From Terriglobia bacterium (GTDB lineage: Bacteria > Acidobacteriota > Terriglobia > Terriglobales > Acidobacteriaceae), in the NCBI GenBank assembly GCA_020073565.1, contig JAIQEY010000038.1, positions 1 to 63,104 of the forward strand: DNA of 63,104 nt. Direction: 5' to 3'. This document shows, in pieces, positions 33,152-42,764 of the stretch. Within the stretch, counting starts at the first letter, position 1; the number at the start of each line of letters is the position of its first letter. Under the pieces are notes generated by a model. It was not told the DNA's origin and searched no databases. It saw only the letters and a list, made by a program, of their open reading frames with translations. Made by a program: the position numbers and the translations under genes.

Positions 33152-34813
33152 TCAATATGCCGAGGCCACCATCGCTTTTGCCGGCTTGGCGTGGTTCGTG
33201 CCCTCGCCCAATTGGAAATCGCTCACCATTTTTTGCAGATCGAGAGCGAGCCCGGAAAGATGCTGACAGGCTTTGGCGGCTTCCTGGGAGCCGGCCGCCG
33301 ACTCCTGGATCAAGCGGGAGATCTGGTCCATGCTCTGGTTGACTTCCTCCGAGGCAGCGGATTGCTCGGTGGCGGCGGTGGCGATGTGAGTAATCATTTC
33401 GCCCACCTGTTCCGCCATCTCGATGATCTGCTTGAGCGATTTGCCCGCTTCGGCCGTGCTGTTGACGCCCTCTTCGACCTGCTTGGTCCCGCCTTCCATG
33501 GCGATGACGGCGACCCGCGTCTCGTCCTGAATGGTTTTGATCATTTGCGCAATTTCCTTGGTCGCGCTGGTGGTCCGTTCCGCGAGCTTGCGAACCTCGT
33601 CGGCCACCACCGCGAAACCGCGCCCCTGTTCGCCGGCGCGGGCCGCTTCGATGGCGGCATTCAAGGCGAGAAGATTGGTTTGATCGGCGATGTCGTCAAT
33701 CACGCCGACAATGCGTCCGATTTCGTCCGACCGCTTGCCGAGATCCTCGACCTTCTTGGCGGTCTCGCTGACCGCGCCGGCAATCACCCGCATCTTGGTA
33801 AGGGTTTCGTCGACGGTGCGCCCTCCCTGGACAGCGGTGTCGGCGGCCTTGCGGGACGCTTCGGCGGCGTGATTGGAGTTTTCCGATACCTGCTGGACGG
33901 TGGATGACATTTCCTGCATCGCGGTGGCGACTTGCGAAACTTGATCCTTCTGCGTGTCGGCGCTTTGTGCCTGCTGGGAGGCCGAGGAAGAAATCTCCTC
34001 GCTGGCGCTGGCCACATGTTCGGCAGTCTGCGCGATGGACTGAATCATGCCGCGCAGATTGTTTTTCATCGTGTTCAGCGCGCCCCCGGCGCGCCCGATC
34101 TCGTCTTCGGACGTGATCTCCATGTCTTGGACGGCCAGATTGTTGGCGGCAATTTGCTGAATCAGGGTGACCATGCCGAGGATGCCACCGGAGATGGAGC
34201 GGGCGATGAGGAAAGCCACCGTTAGCCCAATGGTGATCCCAATCAACGCCAGCGTTAGGGTTAGGGTTCGGATGCTCGACTCCATCGCAACCTGCCGGGC
34301 GATTGATTCTTCCTGCTGCTTGTCTTGGCGAGTCCGAAAGTCGGCAAGGGTTCGTTGCATGACGCCCTTGACCTCGGCCAGGTGCGGAGATAGCCCCAAC
34401 TCGCCGGCCTCTTTTGCCTTGCCGTCCCGTCGCAGCTGGATCATTTTGCGTGTTATGGAGCGATATTCCTCATCCTCCTGCTGGAACTGGGAGAACATCT
34501 TCTTTTCGTCGTCATCGGCCAGGGGAATCAGCTTGGCCAATTGCTCCCGGACTTCCTTCTTGCCTTCCTCGTCGCGCTGAAGAATTTCTCCCTTGCCGAA
34601 CAGAACGTATCCGCGCACCGCGCCGGTCTGTTTCTCCAAACCAAGTGCGATCGCGGCTAACCCGCTGCTCATAGCCATGTCCGCTTTCACTTGATCGAAA
34701 CTGTCCGAGAAACGGAACGTGGAGGAATAGCCAACAAAGCCCATCGCCACAAGAATTACCAGCAGCACCCCGAAGCCCGCGCCTAACTTCATCTGCAAGC
34801 CCAGTTTTTTCAT
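33152..34813 (-). CDS. Methyl-accepting chemotaxis protein
   Basis: 553 residues. Helix 1 (about 8-30), a periplasmic four-helix-bundle ligand domain (about 35-185), helix 2 (about 188-210), a HAMP domain, and a long cytoplasmic coiled coil ending in the signalling tip [23 protein letters not shown]. The glutamine/glutamate-rich stretches near residues 270 and 480 are the likely methylation helices. It senses an unknown ligand outside the membrane. The ATG at 34813 is preferred over one 18 bases upstream. It heads the operon and has a sigma-28-type promoter upstream. Confidence 0.94.
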   Translation of the reverse strand: MKKLGLQMKLGAGFGVLLVILVAMGFVGYSSTFRFSDSFDQVKADMAMSSGLAAIALGLEKQTGAVRGYVLFGKGEILQRDEEGKKEVREQLAKLIPLADDDEKKMFSQFQQEDEEYRSITRKMIQLRRDGKAKEAGELGLSPHLAEVKGVMQRTLADFRTRQDKQQEESIARQVAMESSIRTLTLTLALIGITIGLTVAFLIARSISGGILGMVTLIQQIAANNLAVQDMEITSEDEIGRAGGALNTMKNNLRGMIQSIAQTAEHVASASEEISSSASQQAQSADTQKDQVSQVATAMQEMSSTVQQVSENSNHAAEASRKAADTAVQGGRTVDETLTKMRVIAGAVSETAKKVEDLGKRSDEIGRIVGVIDDIADQTNLLALNAAIEAARAGEQGRGFAVVADEVRKLAERTTSATKEIAQMIKTIQDETRVAVIAMEGGTKQVEEGVNSTAEAGKSLKQIIEMAEQVGEMITHIATAATEQSAASEEVNQSMDQISRLIQESAAGSQEAAKACQHLSGLALDLQKMVSDFQLGEGTNHAKPAKAMVASAY

Positions 34814-34923
34814 GGTTGCCCTTCGTTCCATTTCTCGGAGCGGCTTGCTCTACCGCGGCTTGCAGCCATAAGCACCGGACAAACGAGTTACGACCGGATC
34901 CGGGAGCCGCTCAATCAATTAAG

Positions 34924-34950
34924 TTATCGGCGCGATTTCTGGCGGCTTTA
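34924..34950 (-). promoter_or_regulatory. Sigma-28 (FliA/SigD) type promoter for the chemotaxis operon
   Basis: On the minus strand the sequence reads TAAA-N15-GCCGATAA, an exact match to the core of the enterobacterial flagellar sigma-28 consensus (TAAA at -35, GCCGATAA at -10, 15-base spacer). It lies about 111 bases upstream of the mcp start and points toward the operon. It indicates control together with late flagellar genes. Confidence 0.85.
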
Positions 34951-35063
34951 TTTGCAGAGAGAACCGTATCCAAGTTGGGCACGCTCAAAAGGACAGGGTG
35001 AGCCGGGGAGTGAAGGCCAGGATTCTTCAAAGCCGAGATTGGGGTAGTCTTTGTTCTTTGTAT

Positions 35064-36392
35064 CTACGCCTGCGAGATCGCGGTCAAGCTCTCCAGTGCG
35101 GCCTGGCGAGCGCGCAACGCTCTCAGTTCCTCTTCGCCGAGCCTTTCGGCGCAACCTGCCACGGTCCGCATTCCGTGCTCGACCAGTATCCGGCGGAATT
35201 CCGGATCGGGGGTCGAGGCGGCGATGTCATTGAGGGCTCGCAGCAATCGCAAGCTGACGGCCACGTCCGTCTTCGCATACATGCGGATTTGTTCAAAGGC
35301 CGCCTCCAGCAGGCGCTCGAAGTGAATCCATCCAATACTGGCGCGAACGATGCCCGGCGGATCGTAGAGCAGGTCCTCGGGCGGCTCGCGGGACGCGAAG
35401 CGGATCAGAATGCGGCTCAACTGATCGATGCAACTGATGGCGGTGGTGGGGTCGTTGACGGCGGGCGAGATCGCTTTCAACGCGACATCGACAATCTGCA
35501 GAACGCCAAACTCCACGTCCTGTTGCAGGGTTCTGGTCGGGCCGAAGTCGAACGTGCCCAGCAACTCGGCGGTTCCTTCCGGGGTCAGGCGATTTCCCTT
35601 GGAGACCATCATCAGCGGAATTCCCGCCGGAACAAAGTGGCCGACCCGCCGCAGAACGCGGATACTGACGTGGTAGTGCTTCGCAAGGGCGGCCAGGCGT
35701 CGCGTATCGATGAAGCGGATGTAGCCGGAATCATTGCTCGAGACGGCCACCTCGCTCGGGTTGGGCCGGAGCGGTTCAGCATTCGTCAACTGGTTGAGCC
35801 GATGCGGCCAGGGCATGAGCTCATCAATCATAGCTTCCGTTTCTGCCGCGATTCGGTCAACAATGTGGTTGACGCTGATGGCTTGCGAGATGTGGTGAAT
35901 GAAAAAGAGCAGCAAACCGACGCAAGCCAGCGCCAGCACCATCGCGCCCAGGACGGTAGCGACGGGCGCGAAGGGCCGAGGGAGCGAGCGCGCCGTCGGA
36001 AGCGCCGCCATGCAGTACAAGAAAGTGCCGAGGAAAATACCGAGCGTCCATTGCGTGACGCGATCCCTGGAAAAGCTGACAATGATGCGCGGGGAAAACT
36101 GCATCGACGCCAGGGTGAGCGTCATCAGCAGGATGGCGAACACGATCGACACCACCGTCATGATGGAGGCGGCAATGCCCGCCAGAATGACCTGGGCGAC
36201 TTGCGGGTCGGCGTGCGAGGGGAATAGGACGGTCGGCACCCAAGTGCTGGCGACCGGAAACTCCTCTTCCAACCACGACAGGAATGCGCCCGCGCAACCT
36301 AGCGCCAGCGCGATGGTGAGCGGGCGAATCAAAAAGCCGCCCCGCAGGCTATACATCGCGTGGCGAATCACCAGTGGCAGCTTCTTGCTCAT
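35064..36392 (-). CDS. DUF2254 membrane protein
   Basis: 442 residues of the DUF2254 family. Four membrane helices occupy the first 190 residues (for example I-M-T-V-V-S-I-V-F-A-I-L-L-M-T and the V-L-G-A-M-V-L-A-L segment); a soluble C-terminal half contains Q-Q-D-V-E-F-G-V-L-Q-I-V-D-V-A-L-K-A-I-S-P-A-V-N-D-P-T-T-A, a family-specific signature. The function of the family is unknown. It is transcribed divergently from fabG with 126 bases between, which include a GCGGACA palindrome. Confidence 0.88.
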   Translation of the reverse strand: MSKKLPLVIRHAMYSLRGGFLIRPLTIALALGCAGAFLSWLEEEFPVASTWVPTVLFPSHADPQVAQVILAGIAASIMTVVSIVFAILLMTLTLASMQFSPRIIVSFSRDRVTQWTLGIFLGTFLYCMAALPTARSLPRPFAPVATVLGAMVLALACVGLLLFFIHHISQAISVNHIVDRIAAETEAMIDELMPWPHRLNQLTNAEPLRPNPSEVAVSSNDSGYIRFIDTRRLAALAKHYHVSIRVLRRVGHFVPAGIPLMMVSKGNRLTPEGTAELLGTFDFGPTRTLQQDVEFGVLQIVDVALKAISPAVNDPTTAISCIDQLSRILIRFASREPPEDLLYDPPGIVRASIGWIHFERLLEAAFEQIRMYAKTDVAVSLRLLRALNDIAASTPDPEFRRILVEHGMRTVAGCAERLGEEELRALRARQAALESLTAISQA

Positions 36393-36452
36393 CGGTCGTT
36401 CAAGTGTAGTGGCTCAGACCCGCCCATACAATGAAAACAGCGAAAGTGTAGC

Positions 36453-36472
36453 GCGGACAAGAGTGTCCGCAC
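36453..36472. repeat. GCGGACAAGAGTGTCCGC palindrome
   Basis: GTGTAGC-GCGGACAAGAGTGTCCGC-ACCACAC, in the gap between the divergent DUF2254 and fabG genes. It shares 17 identical bases with the copy that is coding at 11350-11378. Confidence 0.75.
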
Positions 36473-36518
36473 CACACGGTCTGACATTTATAATTTCCGG
36501 TCTTCTTAAGGAGCCTCC

Positions 36519-37262
36519 ATGAAAATCGAGGGACGAGTGGCGCTGGTGACGGGAGCGTCGCAAGGGATCGGGCAGGCGTGTGCACTGGCCTTGGCCCGTC
36601 ACGGTGCAAGTGTGGCGTTAGCGGCGCGCAATCAACAAAAGCTCCAGGAAGTGGCCGTTCAGATCGCAGCTGCCGGAGGGAAAGCAGCAGTTTTTCCGAT
36701 GGACGTGGCCGAGGAAGAGCAGATCAAGTCGGGCATCAAGTCGGCGCTCGCCCACTTCGGCAAGATCGACATCCTGGTAAACAACGCTGGCATCACGCGC
36801 GATCAACTGGTCATGCGCATGAAGCGTGCGGATTGGGACGCGGTCCTCACCACGAATTTGACGTCGGCGTACTTGTCGACGCAGCAGGTGATCGGCTCCA
36901 TGCTCAAGCAGCGCTGGGGCCGGATCATCAATATAACCAGCGTGTTCGGGCAGATGGGCCAGGCGGGGCAGGCCAACTACGCGTCTTCGAAAGCCGGATT
37001 GATCGGGCTGACCATGGCCCTGGCGCGCGAGGTGGCGTCACGCAACATTACCTCTAATGCCGTGGCGCCCGGGTTCATCGAGACCAGCATGACGGCTGGG
37101 CTGAGCGACGAGTTCAAGCAAAATGCTGTGAAGATGATTCCGCTCGGGCGCGTAGGGACAGCGGACGACGTGGCAAATGCGGTGTGCTTTCTGGCGTCGG
37201 AGGAAGCCTCCTATATCACCGGCCACGTTCTGAATGTGAACGGCGGGATGTTGATGGGCTAG
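36519..37262 (+). CDS. fabG: 3-oxoacyl-ACP reductase
   Basis: 247 residues, classical short-chain dehydrogenase. T-G-A-S-Q-G-I-G at 11-18 binds NADP(H), N-N-A-G follows near 88, and the Ser-Tyr-Lys triad is in I-N-I-T-S and Y-A-S-S-K. The closing G-H-V-L-N-V-N-G-G-M is typical of FabG, which reduces beta-ketoacyl-ACP in fatty acid synthesis. GGAG precedes the ATG. It stands alone, without fabD, fabF or acpP, so use in another SDR reaction cannot be excluded; overall similarity still favours FabG. Confidence 0.88.
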   Translation: MKIEGRVALVTGASQGIGQACALALARHGASVALAARNQQKLQEVAVQIAAAGGKAAVFPMDVAEEEQIKSGIKSALAHFGKIDILVNNAGITRDQLVMRMKRADWDAVLTTNLTSAYLSTQQVIGSMLKQRWGRIINITSVFGQMGQAGQANYASSKAGLIGLTMALAREVASRNITSNAVAPGFIETSMTAGLSDEFKQNAVKMIPLGRVGTADDVANAVCFLASEEASYITGHVLNVNGGMLMG

Positions 37263-37300
37263 CCCGGCTTCCGTGCCTGTCCTCGGAGACGTACACGCGG

Positions 37301-37681
37301 TCAGGTTCTTCCGCGGAACTGGATAATTTTCCGGCGATCGCGTTTCGATGGCCGGCCTGCCGGCAACAGTTCGAACTGCTTCATCGCCTTACGCTCCGCT
37401 GCCACCTTCAGGCGCAGCTCACGGCTCGCCTCCGTCTCGCGGTAGAGAGTTTGCGCAACCGAAGCCGGACCGCGCACCTCGCTGAGAAGCAGGACTTCCA
37501 CCTGAAAGTCGCCGCCGTCGTTGGTCACTCGCAACATGTCTCCGATCCGCACCTCGCGCGCGGCCTTGGCGGGTTGCCCGTTGGATCGAATCCTGCCGAG
37601 TTCACAAGCTCGTGCGGCCAATGAGCGCGTCTTGAAGAATCTGGCAGCCCAGAGCCACTTGTCCATTCTTACGCTGGCCAT
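37301..37681 (-). CDS. hslR: S4-domain RNA-binding protein, Hsp15/HslR-like
   Basis: 126 residues. An S4 RNA-binding domain at the N-terminus (M-D-K-W-L-W-A-A-R-F-F-K-T-R-S-L-A, then G-R-I-R-S-N-G-Q-P-A-K and I-G-D-M-L-R-V) is followed by a basic tail R-P-S-K-R-D-R-R-K-I. In E. coli, Hsp15 rescues 50S subunits carrying a blocked peptidyl-tRNA. It is convergent with fabG, leaving 38 bases without an evident terminator. Confidence 0.87.
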   Translation of the reverse strand: MASVRMDKWLWAARFFKTRSLAARACELGRIRSNGQPAKAAREVRIGDMLRVTNDGGDFQVEVLLLSEVRGPASVAQTLYRETEASRELRLKVAAERKAMKQFELLPAGRPSKRDRRKIIQFRGRT

Positions 37682-37824
37682 TTGTCTATTTTGCTACAGG
37701 TGCGGCGTTCTAGCTGGGACGCAGCCTTTGGCCCGGATAACCGTTTTCAAATCTGGCGCTCCCCCCTATACTTAGCCCCGACGCCAACTCAGCTGAGCCG
37801 TCTCAGCACGTGGAGGTAACACTC

Positions 37825-38871
37825 ATGGCTACGATCAAGGTCGTTCCTGGTTTTTCTCCTAGCACATCTGGTTTCCACTTTGCGAACGCGTTTCCCTCCG
37901 TGCCCTTGTTGACCATTAATGTGCTGGGACAAAACATACCGATCGGCGACGCCTCCAATGGGCTGTGTGGCGGGATGGTATTCGCAGTTCGGGACTTTTT
38001 CGAATCCGGAGTTTCCATGTGGCCCGACACGACACCGCCTTCATCGGGCACTCTGTTCGACTACATAGTGAATCGGCTGTTCGACAGCTTCGACCTCGTT
38101 CTTCCTCCCCCGCCTCCGCCTCCCCCTTTCATCACGCCGACACCCCCCTTCGGCCCCGGACCCGCCACTTACATGTGGCTGATGGACCCGGGTCTGCCGG
38201 ATCACGAAACGGTTGCCAGCAATACGGGATTGGCTCCCCACGGCAGAGCCTGGGTCATGGTCATGGAGGAGTGGCCGAAGATCCAGGCGGATATCGATAA
38301 CGGCGTGCTCTCTCCGTTGGGCTTGCTCGAAATTAAGTCTTTGGATCCGACCCAAATGGGCAAGAACCATCAAGTCCTTGCCTATGGGTACAAGCTGAAT
38401 GGTACTGACCTGGACATTCACGTCTATGATCCGAACCATCCCGACGACAACACGGTTAAGTTGTCTCTCAGTATCGCGGATCCGCAGCACACCACCACCC
38501 TCACGTATTCAACGGGTGAGACCATATTGTGTTTTTTCAGGACGTTCTACACCTTCGTTTCTCCACCGCCGCCACCCCCTCCACCCCCGACGAGGTGTTT
38601 CATTGCGACGGCGGCATGCGGGGCTGACACAGTCGAGGTGTCGACTCTGCGTGCCTTCAGGGACCAGTGCCTCTTGGTCAATTCGCCAGGGCGCGCTCTC
38701 GTAGCGCTCTATGAGAAGGTGTCCCCGCCGCTGGCAGCAATCATTGCCAGGAGCAGAATGCTTCGAGAGCTGACTCAAAAACTGATTGTGAAGCCGGCAT
38801 ACAAAGCTGTAAATCGTAGGCTACTAGCGCGCTCGGAATCCAGACGCGGCCCAAGCGAAGGTGGACGGTGA
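37825..38871 (+). CDS. Probable cysteine-peptidase-fold protein with CFI-box C-terminal domain
   Basis: 348 residues. The N-terminal part has a candidate catalytic Cys48 in S-N-G-L-C-G-G-M, His182 in K-N-H-Q-V-L-A-Y-G-Y and Asp202 in V-Y-D-P-N-H-P, the order and spacing expected of papain-like or C39-like folds. Two polyproline linkers (about 94-101 and 247-255) frame the segments. The C-terminus begins R-C-F-I-A-T-A-A-C-G and continues L-R-A-F-R-D, N-S-P-G-R and V-S-P-P-L-A, which matches the CFI-box-CTERM domain. No signal peptide is visible. GGAGG eight bases before ATG fixes the start over an upstream GTG. Confidence 0.75.
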   Translation: MATIKVVPGFSPSTSGFHFANAFPSVPLLTINVLGQNIPIGDASNGLCGGMVFAVRDFFESGVSMWPDTTPPSSGTLFDYIVNRLFDSFDLVLPPPPPPPPFITPTPPFGPGPATYMWLMDPGLPDHETVASNTGLAPHGRAWVMVMEEWPKIQADIDNGVLSPLGLLEIKSLDPTQMGKNHQVLAYGYKLNGTDLDIHVYDPNHPDDNTVKLSLSIADPQHTTTLTYSTGETILCFFRTFYTFVSPPPPPPPPPTRCFIATAACGADTVEVSTLRAFRDQCLLVNSPGRALVALYEKVSPPLAAIIARSRMLRELTQKLIVKPAYKAVNRRLLARSESRRGPSEGGR

Positions 38872-38910
38872 CGATGCCCGACAGCATGCGGGACTAAAAA
38901 GTGCCCGAGG

Positions 38911-40836
38911 TCAGCGCACATCGCGGATGACCAGGATCATCCCCGGCCGCAGGGTTGCCACATTGCGGTTGTCGTGCATCAGAGCAGAGACCGTGGTCTT
39001 GTAGGAGTTGGCGATCGAGGTCAGGGTTTCGCCGGCCTTGACTTTGTGCCGGACCGTCCCGCTTTTGGAGGCGACCGCCGCGCCCGCGCGGCTGCGGGAT
39101 TTGTGCGAGCCTGACGAGGCCACTTGCGCTCCGGGGGAGCCGGGAGCGACGGGCAGGTGGAGATACAAAACTCTTCTCCCCGCCAGACTGCTGCCTTTTA
39201 GATGGTTCCACCCCCGCAGCCGCTTGGGCGAAATGCCAAAATTCTCAGCCACGGATTCAACCGTATCGCCCTTGCGCACTCGATAGCGGGTCGTGGCTCG
39301 CGCGTATGCCCCAGTGTCGGTTTCCTTGCCGGGCGCGATCGGGATGACGAGCTTGGTTTCCGGAGTAAGGGGTCCGTCCTCCAGATTATTGGCCTCGGCA
39401 ATCGATTTCGAAGGGATGCGATACGTGCGCGAGATCGAGGCGAGAGTGTCGCCGGCCTGGACTTTGTGATAGCGCCACCATACGCGCTTATCGGTCGGGA
39501 TAGCCGCAACCGCAGACTGGAATTTCTCAGCGGTCCCGGCGGGCAGGTGCAATTCGAATTCTTTGTCCTTCGGAGTGGTCAGGCGGAGCAGGCTGGGGTT
39601 CAGGTCCTGCAAGTCCGAGGCGGCGGCATCCACGCACTCGGCGGCCAGGCGCAGATCGATGGGATAGTCGATCTTGACCGTGTCGTACGGAACCGGCTTT
39701 TCTTTGACCACTGTTTCCAAACCGTACTGCTCAGGATTCTTGGCCATGATGGTCACGGCCACAATGATAGGGACGTAGTTGCGGGTTTCTTTGGGTAGAA
39801 CGTTACGCCGGTAGAGTTCCCAGAAGTCGGCGTAGCCGGTACGCTTGACCGCGTTCATCACGGTGCCGGGGCCGGAGTTGTAAGCGGCCATGGCCAGGTA
39901 CCAGTCTCCGAACTCGTTGTAAAGATCTTTCAGGTGGTGCGCGGCGGCGCGAGTGGCTTTCTCCGGATCCTGGCGATCATCGATCCACCAACTGCGCTGG
40001 AGTCCGTAGCCCTTGGCGCGGCTGCCCATGAACTGCCACATGCCGCGTGCGCCCGCGCGCGATACTGCCAGGGGATGAAACCCAGACTCGGCCTGTGCGA
40101 GGTAGATCAGATCCTGCGGCACACCTTCTTCGCGCAGGGTACGGCGGATCATATCTTCGTACCGTCCGGAGCGAGTCAAGGCCCGCTCCACGACGCCGCG
40201 GCCACGATTGGAAAAATAGTTGATGAAGCCGGCGACCTGGTCGGTCATCATCAGGGGCAAGTCGGAGTGGGTCAGCTTGATCTCGGCTTCTGCCTTGGCC
40301 TTGACGTTGAGATCAACCGCGGGCGTCAGTTCGTTGGCTTCGTCAATCGGGGCGGGCTCGGATTTCTGCTCAGCGAAACCATCGCCCTGCTGCAAGGCGG
40401 CGAATTCCAAACCGTTGATTCCGTCCAGGATGCGGTCGAGTTCGCGCTGCAGGCGATCGTCGGAGTTGAGGTCGAACCCGCTGCCCAGCAGCTGGTTAAA
40501 AGCTGAATCAAAATTCCCCTTCGCTGCTTCGAGGTGCCCGGCGCGGTAGTTGTCCTGTCCGGCCTGGTATTCCTTTTCGACCCGGGCGATCAAGTCGCCG
40601 ACAGGATCGACCTCAAGAGCTTGTGGAACCTGAGGCTTGGCTTGCGGCGGAGCGGCCGCGTCCGCAGGCTTCTGCTTCGCGGCATCCGGAGGGCTGCTGG
40701 CGGCGACCAGCGAGGGAGCCTGCGCCGCCGCCGGCGGCATGAAGGAAACCGGCTTCTGGCCGCTCTGGCAGGCGAGCGTCGCCGCCAGCCAGGCGAAGAG
40801 CGCAAACATCGAATACCGTTGCGAAGGAAACCTCAT
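38911..40836 (-). CDS. mltD: Membrane-bound lytic murein transglycosylase, MltD type, with LysM domains
   Basis: 641 residues. A lipoprotein signal ends at Cys23 (A-T-L-A-C). A Pro/Ala-rich linker and helical region precede a lytic transglycosylase domain with A-Q-A-E-S-G-F (catalytic Glu), G-A-R-G-M-W-Q-F-M and A-A-Y-N-S-G-P-G. Three LysM domains follow near 460-510, 530-575 and 595-641 (each W/V-x-K-A/G-D/E-T-L/V). It cleaves peptidoglycan strands, giving anhydromuropeptides, held at the outer membrane. The ATG at 40836 fits the lipoprotein signal; a start 54 bases upstream would not. Confidence 0.92.
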   Translation of the reverse strand: MRFPSQRYSMFALFAWLAATLACQSGQKPVSFMPPAAAQAPSLVAASSPPDAAKQKPADAAAPPQAKPQVPQALEVDPVGDLIARVEKEYQAGQDNYRAGHLEAAKGNFDSAFNQLLGSGFDLNSDDRLQRELDRILDGINGLEFAALQQGDGFAEQKSEPAPIDEANELTPAVDLNVKAKAEAEIKLTHSDLPLMMTDQVAGFINYFSNRGRGVVERALTRSGRYEDMIRRTLREEGVPQDLIYLAQAESGFHPLAVSRAGARGMWQFMGSRAKGYGLQRSWWIDDRQDPEKATRAAAHHLKDLYNEFGDWYLAMAAYNSGPGTVMNAVKRTGYADFWELYRRNVLPKETRNYVPIIVAVTIMAKNPEQYGLETVVKEKPVPYDTVKIDYPIDLRLAAECVDAAASDLQDLNPSLLRLTTPKDKEFELHLPAGTAEKFQSAVAAIPTDKRVWWRYHKVQAGDTLASISRTYRIPSKSIAEANNLEDGPLTPETKLVIPIAPGKETDTGAYARATTRYRVRKGDTVESVAENFGISPKRLRGWNHLKGSSLAGRRVLYLHLPVAPGSPGAQVASSGSHKSRSRAGAAVASKSGTVRHKVKAGETLTSIANSYKTTVSALMHDNRNVATLRPGMILVIRDVR

Positions 40837-41084
40837 ATTTTGAAAGACTTGCCGCAACTCCTCCGGCGCGGTGTTCGGCGCCCCTAACACTGAGATGGTA
40901 CTATCGCAAAATTCGTTGGGTCAACGCTACCGGAGGCCCATGAACCCAGTTACTTTGGGAACCCGGCGGATATTACCACAGCGCTATTCCGGGACAAGCA
41001 CGGCTTGCGAGTCGCCCCGGCGATTCTTAGGTGAGCGCGGCAGCCATGCGTCTTTCTCACTTCCTCAGTTCATCGAAAGGTTCT

Positions 41085-42056
41085 ATGAAGGCAATTCAGG
41101 TAAAGCAAACCGGTGGGCCCGAGGTTATGGAACTGGTCGACCTCCCGGTTCCTCAGCCGAAGGCAAACGAAGCCGTCGTCAAGATCCAAGCGGCGGGTGT
41201 CAACTTTATTGATGTATACAACCGCGAGGGCCGCTACAAAGTGCCACTGCCGTTCGTGCTTGGGCAGGAGGCGGCGGGCGTCGTTTCGGCGGTCGGGGCT
41301 GATGTGGAAGGAATTGCCGTGGGAGATCGCGTCGCCTACACCTCGGTGCTCGGAAGCTATGCCGAGTACGCGGCGGTGCCGGCGGAGCGCCTGGTGAGAG
41401 TTCCCGCCGGAGTCGGCGAGCGTGAAGCCGCTGCCGCCATGCTGCAGGGGATGACCGCGCAGTACCTGGCCTACGATACCCATCCTTTGAAGGCAGGTCA
41501 GACGGCGCTGGTTCACGCTGCCGCCGGGGGAGTAGGATTGCTGCTGGTTCAGATGGCGCACAACATCGGCGCGCGCATCATCGCGACGGTTTCAACCGAG
41601 GAAAAAGCCAAACTGGCGCGCGCAGCCGGAGCCGACGACATCATTCTTTATACTCAGTCGGATTTCGAAGCCGAGACGAAGCGTCTGACGAGCGGCAAGG
41701 GCGTTGACGTTGTGTACGACTCGGTCGGCAAGACGACGTTCGAGAAAGGTCTGAACCTGCTCCGCCCGCGCGGCATGATGGTGCTGTATGGCGGATCGAG
41801 CGGCCCCGTCGCGCCCATTGATCCGCTGGTGCTCACGCAAAAAGGATCAATCTTCCTGACTCGTCCCTCGCTCGGACACCACATCATCACTTCGCAGGAG
41901 TTGCAGCAGCGGGCGGGCGCTGTGTTCGGCATGATCCGCGAAGGCAAGCTCAAGCTGCGGATCGAACACGTGTACCCCCTGGCCGAGGTGCAGCAGGCGC
42001 ACCGCGATCTGGAAGGGCGCAAGACGACCGGGAAGCTTTTGCTGTTGCCGAATTGA
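41085..42056 (+). CDS. qor: NADPH:quinone reductase (zinc-free MDR family)
   Basis: 323 residues. GroES-like domain (1-120; G-V-N-F-I-D-V-Y-N-R-E-G, L-P-F-V-L-G-Q-E-A-A-G-V) and a Rossmann domain with A-A-A-G-G-V-G-L-L-L-V-Q. The zinc ligands of alcohol dehydrogenases are absent, and the Y-x-x-P-L-P-F-V-L-G-x-E motif is that of quinone oxidoreductase. AAAGG stands five bases before this ATG. In-frame starts up to 54 bases upstream exist. The HAD gene begins ten bases downstream, so both are probably one transcript. Confidence 0.92.
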   Translation: MKAIQVKQTGGPEVMELVDLPVPQPKANEAVVKIQAAGVNFIDVYNREGRYKVPLPFVLGQEAAGVVSAVGADVEGIAVGDRVAYTSVLGSYAEYAAVPAERLVRVPAGVGEREAAAAMLQGMTAQYLAYDTHPLKAGQTALVHAAAGGVGLLLVQMAHNIGARIIATVSTEEKAKLARAAGADDIILYTQSDFEAETKRLTSGKGVDVVYDSVGKTTFEKGLNLLRPRGMMVLYGGSSGPVAPIDPLVLTQKGSIFLTRPSLGHHIITSQELQQRAGAVFGMIREGKLKLRIEHVYPLAEVQQAHRDLEGRKTTGKLLLLPN

Positions 42057-42065
42057 GCACCAGTT

Positions 42066-42761
42066 ATGGATTTCGCCCACTTCACTACCATCAGTTTTGA
42101 CTGCTACGGCACGCTGATCGATTGGGAGTCAGGAATACTGCCTACGCTCCGCGCAGTACTCAACCACCATAAACAGAACCCGTCGGATGCGGCCATGCTT
42201 GAGTTGTATGGCGAATTCGAGGCAGACGCGGAAGCGGGCCCATATCAGAGTTATCGGAGAGTGCTGGAGTCGGTAGTGCAGCGTTTTGGAAAGCATTTTT
42301 GCTTCACGCCTGCTCCGGATGAACTTCGTTCGTTGCACGAGTCGGTACCGTCGTGGCTTCCGTTCCCGGATACGGTGGCTGCGCTCCGGCAACTTCAGAA
42401 GCGTTACAAGCTGGCCGTGATTTCAAATATCGACGATGACCTGTTTGCAGAGACCCGGAAGCATCTGGGCGTGGAATTCGACTTCGTAATCACGGCACAG
42501 CAGGCGCGGAGCTACAAACCTTCGCTCAATAATTTTCAGCTGGCGCTGCGGGGGATGGGGCTTGCGCCGGATCGCCTGCTCCATGCGGGGCAGAGTATCT
42601 ATCACGATGTTGGGCCGGCGCAGTCGCTGGGAATTGCGAGCGTGTGGGTGAACCGAAAGTCAGCGCGGCCCGGGGTCGGCGCGGTTCGTGCGGCGGCAGG
42701 ACGACCGGACCTGGAGGTGCCGGACGTGGCGAGTCTGGCCGCCAGCGCAGTTCAGGGGTGA
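42066..42761 (+). CDS. HAD-superfamily hydrolase, haloacid dehalogenase type II-like
   Basis: 231 residues. The four HAD motifs are visible: nucleophile Asp12 in I-S-F-D-C-Y-G-T-L, motif II in A-V-I-S-N-I, a lysine in A-R-S-Y-K-P, and an H-x-G-Q-S-I-Y-H-D-V-G-P-A motif where Asp is the metal ligand. The D-C-Y-G-T-L and S-I-Y-H-D-V patterns resemble haloacid dehalogenases and their phosphatase relatives. Which substrate is used is not clear. The gene follows qor by ten bases. Confidence 0.85.
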   Translation: MDFAHFTTISFDCYGTLIDWESGILPTLRAVLNHHKQNPSDAAMLELYGEFEADAEAGPYQSYRRVLESVVQRFGKHFCFTPAPDELRSLHESVPSWLPFPDTVAALRQLQKRYKLAVISNIDDDLFAETRKHLGVEFDFVITAQQARSYKPSLNNFQLALRGMGLAPDRLLHAGQSIYHDVGPAQSLGIASVWVNRKSARPGVGAVRAAAGRPDLEVPDVASLAASAVQG

Positions 42762-42764
42762 TCG

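Noticed and set aside
34254..34271. Telomere-like GTTAGGGTTAGGGTT run
   Set aside because: It lies in the second membrane-helix region of the chemoreceptor gene, encodes normal T-L-T-L-T-L residues and is not repeated elsewhere.
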